A stretch of 7,925 bases of DNA, taken from positions 1 through 7,925 of the forward strand of contig JAJRPU010000154.1 in the NCBI GenBank assembly GCA_024280615.1. Direction: 5' to 3'. Below are positions 4,931 through 7,925 of this stretch, one piece after another. Made by a program: the position numbers and the translations under genes. This DNA is from Bacteroidota bacterium (GTDB lineage: Bacteria > Bacteroidota > Bacteroidia > JAADEI01). Each line of letters starts with the position of its first letter. Position 1 is the first letter of the stretch. The notes below the pieces were generated by a model, which was given only the letters and a program-made list of their open reading frames with translations, did no database searches and had not been told where the DNA came from.

Positions 4931-6703
4931 ATGATGAGTAGAGATAGGCTAGTACTTCTAAGAGTTTGGGTCGCAATAGGATTAATAGGTGTGGTTGTGT
5001 CTTGTGGGTTATTTAAGAAGAGTCAAACGAAAGTCGAACCCACTAAAATGCCCGATACCTTATGGAACAAGAAGCAGTACTATTATGATATGTTCCCTGA
5101 ACATCTTGTTTATGATGTTCCCAAGCTGCCTGAGAATTTTCACTTCAAGAGATTGTCCAATGGTCTTGAAGTGGTTGTGATAGAGGACCATTCGGTTCCC
5201 TTAGTCACAGTTGAGATAGCTGTCCATAATGGGGCTTTCACAGAGGATTCCAGCCTTGATGGGTTGTCTCACCTATATGAGCACATGTTTTTCAAGGCAA
5301 ACAAAAAGTATAGGTCTCAGGAGGAGTTTATGGATAGAGTGAAGGAATTAGGAATTATTTTCAACGGGACTACCAGTGATGAGCGTGTTAACTACTTTTT
5401 TACTATGCCATCTGATAGGTGGAGAGAAGGAATTGAGTTCATGGCTAACGCTATACAATTTCCATTGTTTGACTCATTGGAAATGAAAAAAGAAAACGTT
5501 GTTGTTGCAGGGGAGTTCCAGCGACTTGAGTCAAACCCATTCTGGTATCTGTATTTCAGAAGAAATAAATATCTGTGGCAGGATTTGGTTACTAGAAAAA
5601 ATGCTATAGGCAATTACGATGTTATTCTCAATGCTACACCGGAAATAATGAGGGAAATTCAAAGGAGATATTACTATCCTAACAATTCCATTTTGGTTGT
5701 TGCGGGAGATGTTAATCCAGATTCTGTGTTTAAAGCAGCGGAGGAGTATTTGGGTTCGTGGCAACCCAGTAACTTTGATATATTTGAAAAGTATCCTATT
5801 CCCCGGTTTAAGCCAGTGCCTCATAATGTTACATTTATTGAAAAGCGAGAGATAGCCAGAATGCCTATGTTTATGAAGGCGTGGCAGGGTCCTGGAACTA
5901 CTGAAGATATTGAAGCAACTTATGCTGCCGATGTGTTCTTCGCAATCCTTTCTCAGAAAACAAGTCGGTTTCAAAAGAATTTAGTTGATAGTGGTTATTT
6001 CTTACAAGTATCGGCAAGTTATTTAACAAGTCGTTTTACTGGTCCGATAAGCATTTATGCTATACCCAATCCACAACGGATTAACGAGGGGATAATAAAG
6101 CTCAGAGAAGAGGTTGCTCAGTGGGCTAATCCGGATTATTTCACAGATGACCAACTTGAACGAGCTAAGAAAATTTTGATAAATGATTGGAAATACAGTT
6201 TTGAGAGAGCTTCCCAGTTGATTCATACTTTCACCTTTTGGTGGGCAGTGGCTAACCCTGAATACTTTACAACATATCCTGATAAGATAAATGCTGTTAC
6301 ACGTGAGGACATTAAACAATTCATTACAAAATACATATTTGGCAACAATTGGGTTGCAGGGCTATTAATTCCACCACAAATGGAAGCGATTATTGACACA
6401 ATAAACGTCATCAGAGACACCTATTATGATTATCAATACAGTTGGACTCCTGAAAGTGTTGAGGATACAATTAAACATGCTAATGCAATTAGGGATTGGT
6501 TATTCCTTTTGAAAATAAATCCTGATAGAAGATTAATAGTAACTGTTTCGCATCCTGAACAATTCGCAGAAATAGGTAAAGCATACGAACTATTCTTGAG
6601 AAATAATTCTAAATTGTTTGGAGTTGAAGAGAGCAGATGGCAGGTAATATCAAAGCAGGGTGGTCCAAAACTTTCTGTTAAACTTCAAAAACTTGGGTCA
6701 TGA
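4931..6703 (+). CDS. M16-family zinc protease, lipoprotein, catalytic member of an adjacent M16 pair
   Basis: The 590-residue product starts with a lipoprotein signal, hydrophobic residues followed by the lipobox VVSC ending at Cys25, so it is probably anchored to an envelope membrane. The M16 domain starts at about residue 70 (FKRLSNGLEVVV). The inverted zinc motif HLYEH is at 114-118, with Glu117 as the general base. The third ligand is Glu195, in VVVAGEFQRLES after 76 residues, which is the family's usual spacing. The second M16 domain covers roughly 290-490. At 590 residues it is longer than the common one-subunit M16 proteins of about 430-480. The extra sequence is a C-terminal segment from about 500 (IRDWLFLLKINPDRRLIVTV) that I cannot assign with confidence. 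M16 enzymes degrade peptides inside a closed chamber made of two halves. The stop codon overlaps the next start (ATGA), which implies coupled translation with the inactive partner. Met1 and Met2 are both possible starts. Confidence 0.95.
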   Translation: MMSRDRLVLLRVWVAIGLIGVVVSCGLFKKSQTKVEPTKMPDTLWNKKQYYYDMFPEHLVYDVPKLPENFHFKRLSNGLEVVVIEDHSVPLVTVEIAVHNGAFTEDSSLDGLSHLYEHMFFKANKKYRSQEEFMDRVKELGIIFNGTTSDERVNYFFTMPSDRWREGIEFMANAIQFPLFDSLEMKKENVVVAGEFQRLESNPFWYLYFRRNKYLWQDLVTRKNAIGNYDVILNATPEIMREIQRRYYYPNNSILVVAGDVNPDSVFKAAEEYLGSWQPSNFDIFEKYPIPRFKPVPHNVTFIEKREIARMPMFMKAWQGPGTTEDIEATYAADVFFAILSQKTSRFQKNLVDSGYFLQVSASYLTSRFTGPISIYAIPNPQRINEGIIKLREEVAQWANPDYFTDDQLERAKKILINDWKYSFERASQLIHTFTFWWAVANPEYFTTYPDKINAVTREDIKQFITKYIFGNNWVAGLLIPPQMEAIIDTINVIRDTYYDYQYSWTPESVEDTIKHANAIRDWLFLLKINPDRRLIVTVSHPEQFAEIGKAYELFLRNNSKLFGVEESRWQVISKQGGPKLSVKLQKLGS

Positions 6704-7925
6704 AAGTAAAGAACTGGCTTTGGATTTTGTTTTTGGTAGTGTGGTTACAGGGCATGGCACAGGGGGCTAAGGAAATTAAAGTTGACGGTGTGCCAGTGGT
6801 ATATAGATATGTACCTAATGGGCTTGTCTCTGCCTATGTTGTTTTCTATGGAGGCGTTGCAAATTATGATTCCTCAGAAGCCGGCATTGAATATACTGCA
6901 ATACACACTGCTTATGAAAGCGGAGTTCCGGGACTGCCCGGGGACCAGATGCAGGACCTCTTTGCTGAATTGGGAATAAAGGTCAGTCCGATTGCACAGA
7001 GGCATTACTGCGGGTTTGCAGTTACTGCCCCTTCTGAACACATAGATACAGCCATCTCTATAATAGGTAAATTATTGACAAATGCAATTATGGATGAAAA
7101 ATCATATCAAAAAGTAATTCGTCGTCAGAAAGCACTGATAGACAACGAATGGTCTAACCCAGATGATGCTCTAAGGATATGGTCAATAACTCACATGTTC
7201 AAAGGTTACGATTATGAAAAATATCACAAGGGGACTACTTCAAGTCTTACTAATCTAACATACGAGAAAGTTAAAGACTATTATGCCAATAGGCTTGTTG
7301 ATAAATCACGAGCTTTTGTAGTTGTGGTAGGAGATGTTGAAGAAGACCGGATAACAAATTGGGATATTTTTAAATCTTTTCCTGACCGAGGTATGGAAGT
7401 GGAATTTAAACTTCCACATATAATTCAATTTGATGAAAGCGAGCTTATTACATTGCATCGTGATGGAATGGCAACAAACTACTTACGAGGAGTTATCGGA
7501 GCACCCAAATTGAACACTCCGGATGAAGTTCCTTACAGACTCGCCTTTGAAATTCTTGATGATAAAATGTTTGTTGAGATACGTACTAAACGCAATCTGT
7601 CTTATGCACCGGCAGCTTTTTACACAACAGTTATGAAAACACCTTATGCAATTCTTTATGTGAGCTCAACTTTGCCTGACTCAGCCGCATCTGTAATGTG
7701 GAGAACGGTAAAAAATGTTATTGAAAACGGCTTTTCAGAAAAGGAATTTCGTAATACAAAAGAGTTAATGAGAACAAGGTTCTACCTACAATTGGAGGGT
7801 AATGGTAGCATGGCAGGGGCTTATGTGAGACACCAGATGATAGGTGGAGATTGGCAAAGGGCAGAGAAATACTCTGAATGGATTAAACAAACCACGCTTG
7901 AACAAGTGAATAATGCCCTTAGGAA
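6700..7925 (+). CDS. M16-family peptidase-like protein without the zinc motif, probable partner subunit; 3' end outside window
   Basis: The frame runs from the ATG at 6700 to the right edge (408 complete codons) and was translated by hand. Residues 1-20 are a signal peptide (MKVKNWLWILFLVVWLQGMA), so the protein is exported but has no lipobox. It has the M16 fold pattern, yet where catalytic members have HxxEH it reads YTAIH (65-69): the first His is Tyr and the catalytic Glu is Ile. The C-terminal half keeps the family's RNLSYA motif at 298-303, typical of the non-catalytic domain that binds substrate. Proteins like this pair with an active M16 subunit, as in the heterodimeric bacterial peptidases related to mitochondrial processing peptidase. 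Its start overlaps the stop of the active M16 gene by four bases (ATGA), which supports one-to-one assembly. Pairing is inferred from family and gene order. Confidence 0.92.
   Translation, partial: MKVKNWLWILFLVVWLQGMAQGAKEIKVDGVPVVYRYVPNGLVSAYVVFYGGVANYDSSEAGIEYTAIHTAYESGVPGLPGDQMQDLFAELGIKVSPIAQRHYCGFAVTAPSEHIDTAISIIGKLLTNAIMDEKSYQKVIRRQKALIDNEWSNPDDALRIWSITHMFKGYDYEKYHKGTTSSLTNLTYEKVKDYYANRLVDKSRAFVVVVGDVEEDRITNWDIFKSFPDRGMEVEFKLPHIIQFDESELITLHRDGMATNYLRGVIGAPKLNTPDEVPYRLAFEILDDKMFVEIRTKRNLSYAPAAFYTTVMKTPYAILYVSSTLPDSAASVMWRTVKNVIENGFSEKEFRNTKELMRTRFYLQLEGNGSMAGAYVRHQMIGGDWQRAEKYSEWIKQTTLEQVNNALR

Noticed and set aside
5392..6420. Several minus-strand open frames of 65-147 codons
   Set aside because: They are antisense shadows of the M16 zinc protease gene, which is clearly coding on the plus strand.
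6782..6979. 65-codon plus-strand open frame
   Set aside because: It is in another frame within the second M16 gene, which is open from 6700 to the window edge and carries family motifs.
1..7925. CRISPR array or insertion sequence
   Set aside because: No regularly spaced repeats, transposase-like frame or terminal inverted repeats with target duplications were seen.

Overview
The window looks like a chromosomal segment from a member of the Bacteroidota or a close relative. The grounds are indirect: the enzyme families and their architecture (an M1 peptidase with a C-terminal barrel-like domain, paired M16 lipoprotein/periplasmic peptidases, an exported cyclophilin), the lack of clear Shine-Dalgarno sequences before most starts, and one TAnnTTTG-type -7 box. 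I cannot name a genus.

Layout. (1) 1-2357, minus strand: an exported M1-family zinc metallopeptidase, 785 codons visible, cut by the left window edge inside a C-terminal beta-rich domain. (2) 2358-2473: intergenic DNA with a candidate promoter for the M1 gene and several short palindromes. (3) 2474-3817, minus strand: a tightly packed three-gene cassette in the order HEPN-like protein, unknown 144-residue protein, SecB-like chaperone. (4) 3846-4018, minus strand: two nearly identical tRNA-Arg genes, anticodons TCG and ACG, just upstream of the cassette. (5) 4019-4109: divergent intergenic region. (6) 4110-7925, plus strand: an envelope operon of an exported cyclophilin-type prolyl isomerase, a catalytic M16 zinc protease lipoprotein, and a second M16 protein that lacks the zinc motif and is cut by the right edge.

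How the genes may work together. The plus-strand operon is coherent: a periplasmic folding enzyme is followed by an active/inactive M16 pair, which in this family commonly assemble into one peptidase. The M1 enzyme would also act in the envelope. The three-gene cassette stands apart. A HEPN-fold protein next to a SecB-like chaperone, with an unknown protein between them, resembles the logic of toxin-antitoxin-chaperone (TAC) modules, with the middle protein as candidate antitoxin. That reading is inference; the sequence directly shows only the gene order, tight spacing and family-like motifs.

The HEPN gene also has an oddity. Its recognisable N-terminal helix continues upstream of the first usable ATG but is separated from plausible starts by an A6 run and stop codons. 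This suggests a one-base indel, a slippage site or a sequencing error. The cassette's position directly downstream of tRNA genes would suit a mobile or accessory module, but I found no att-type repeat at the other end.
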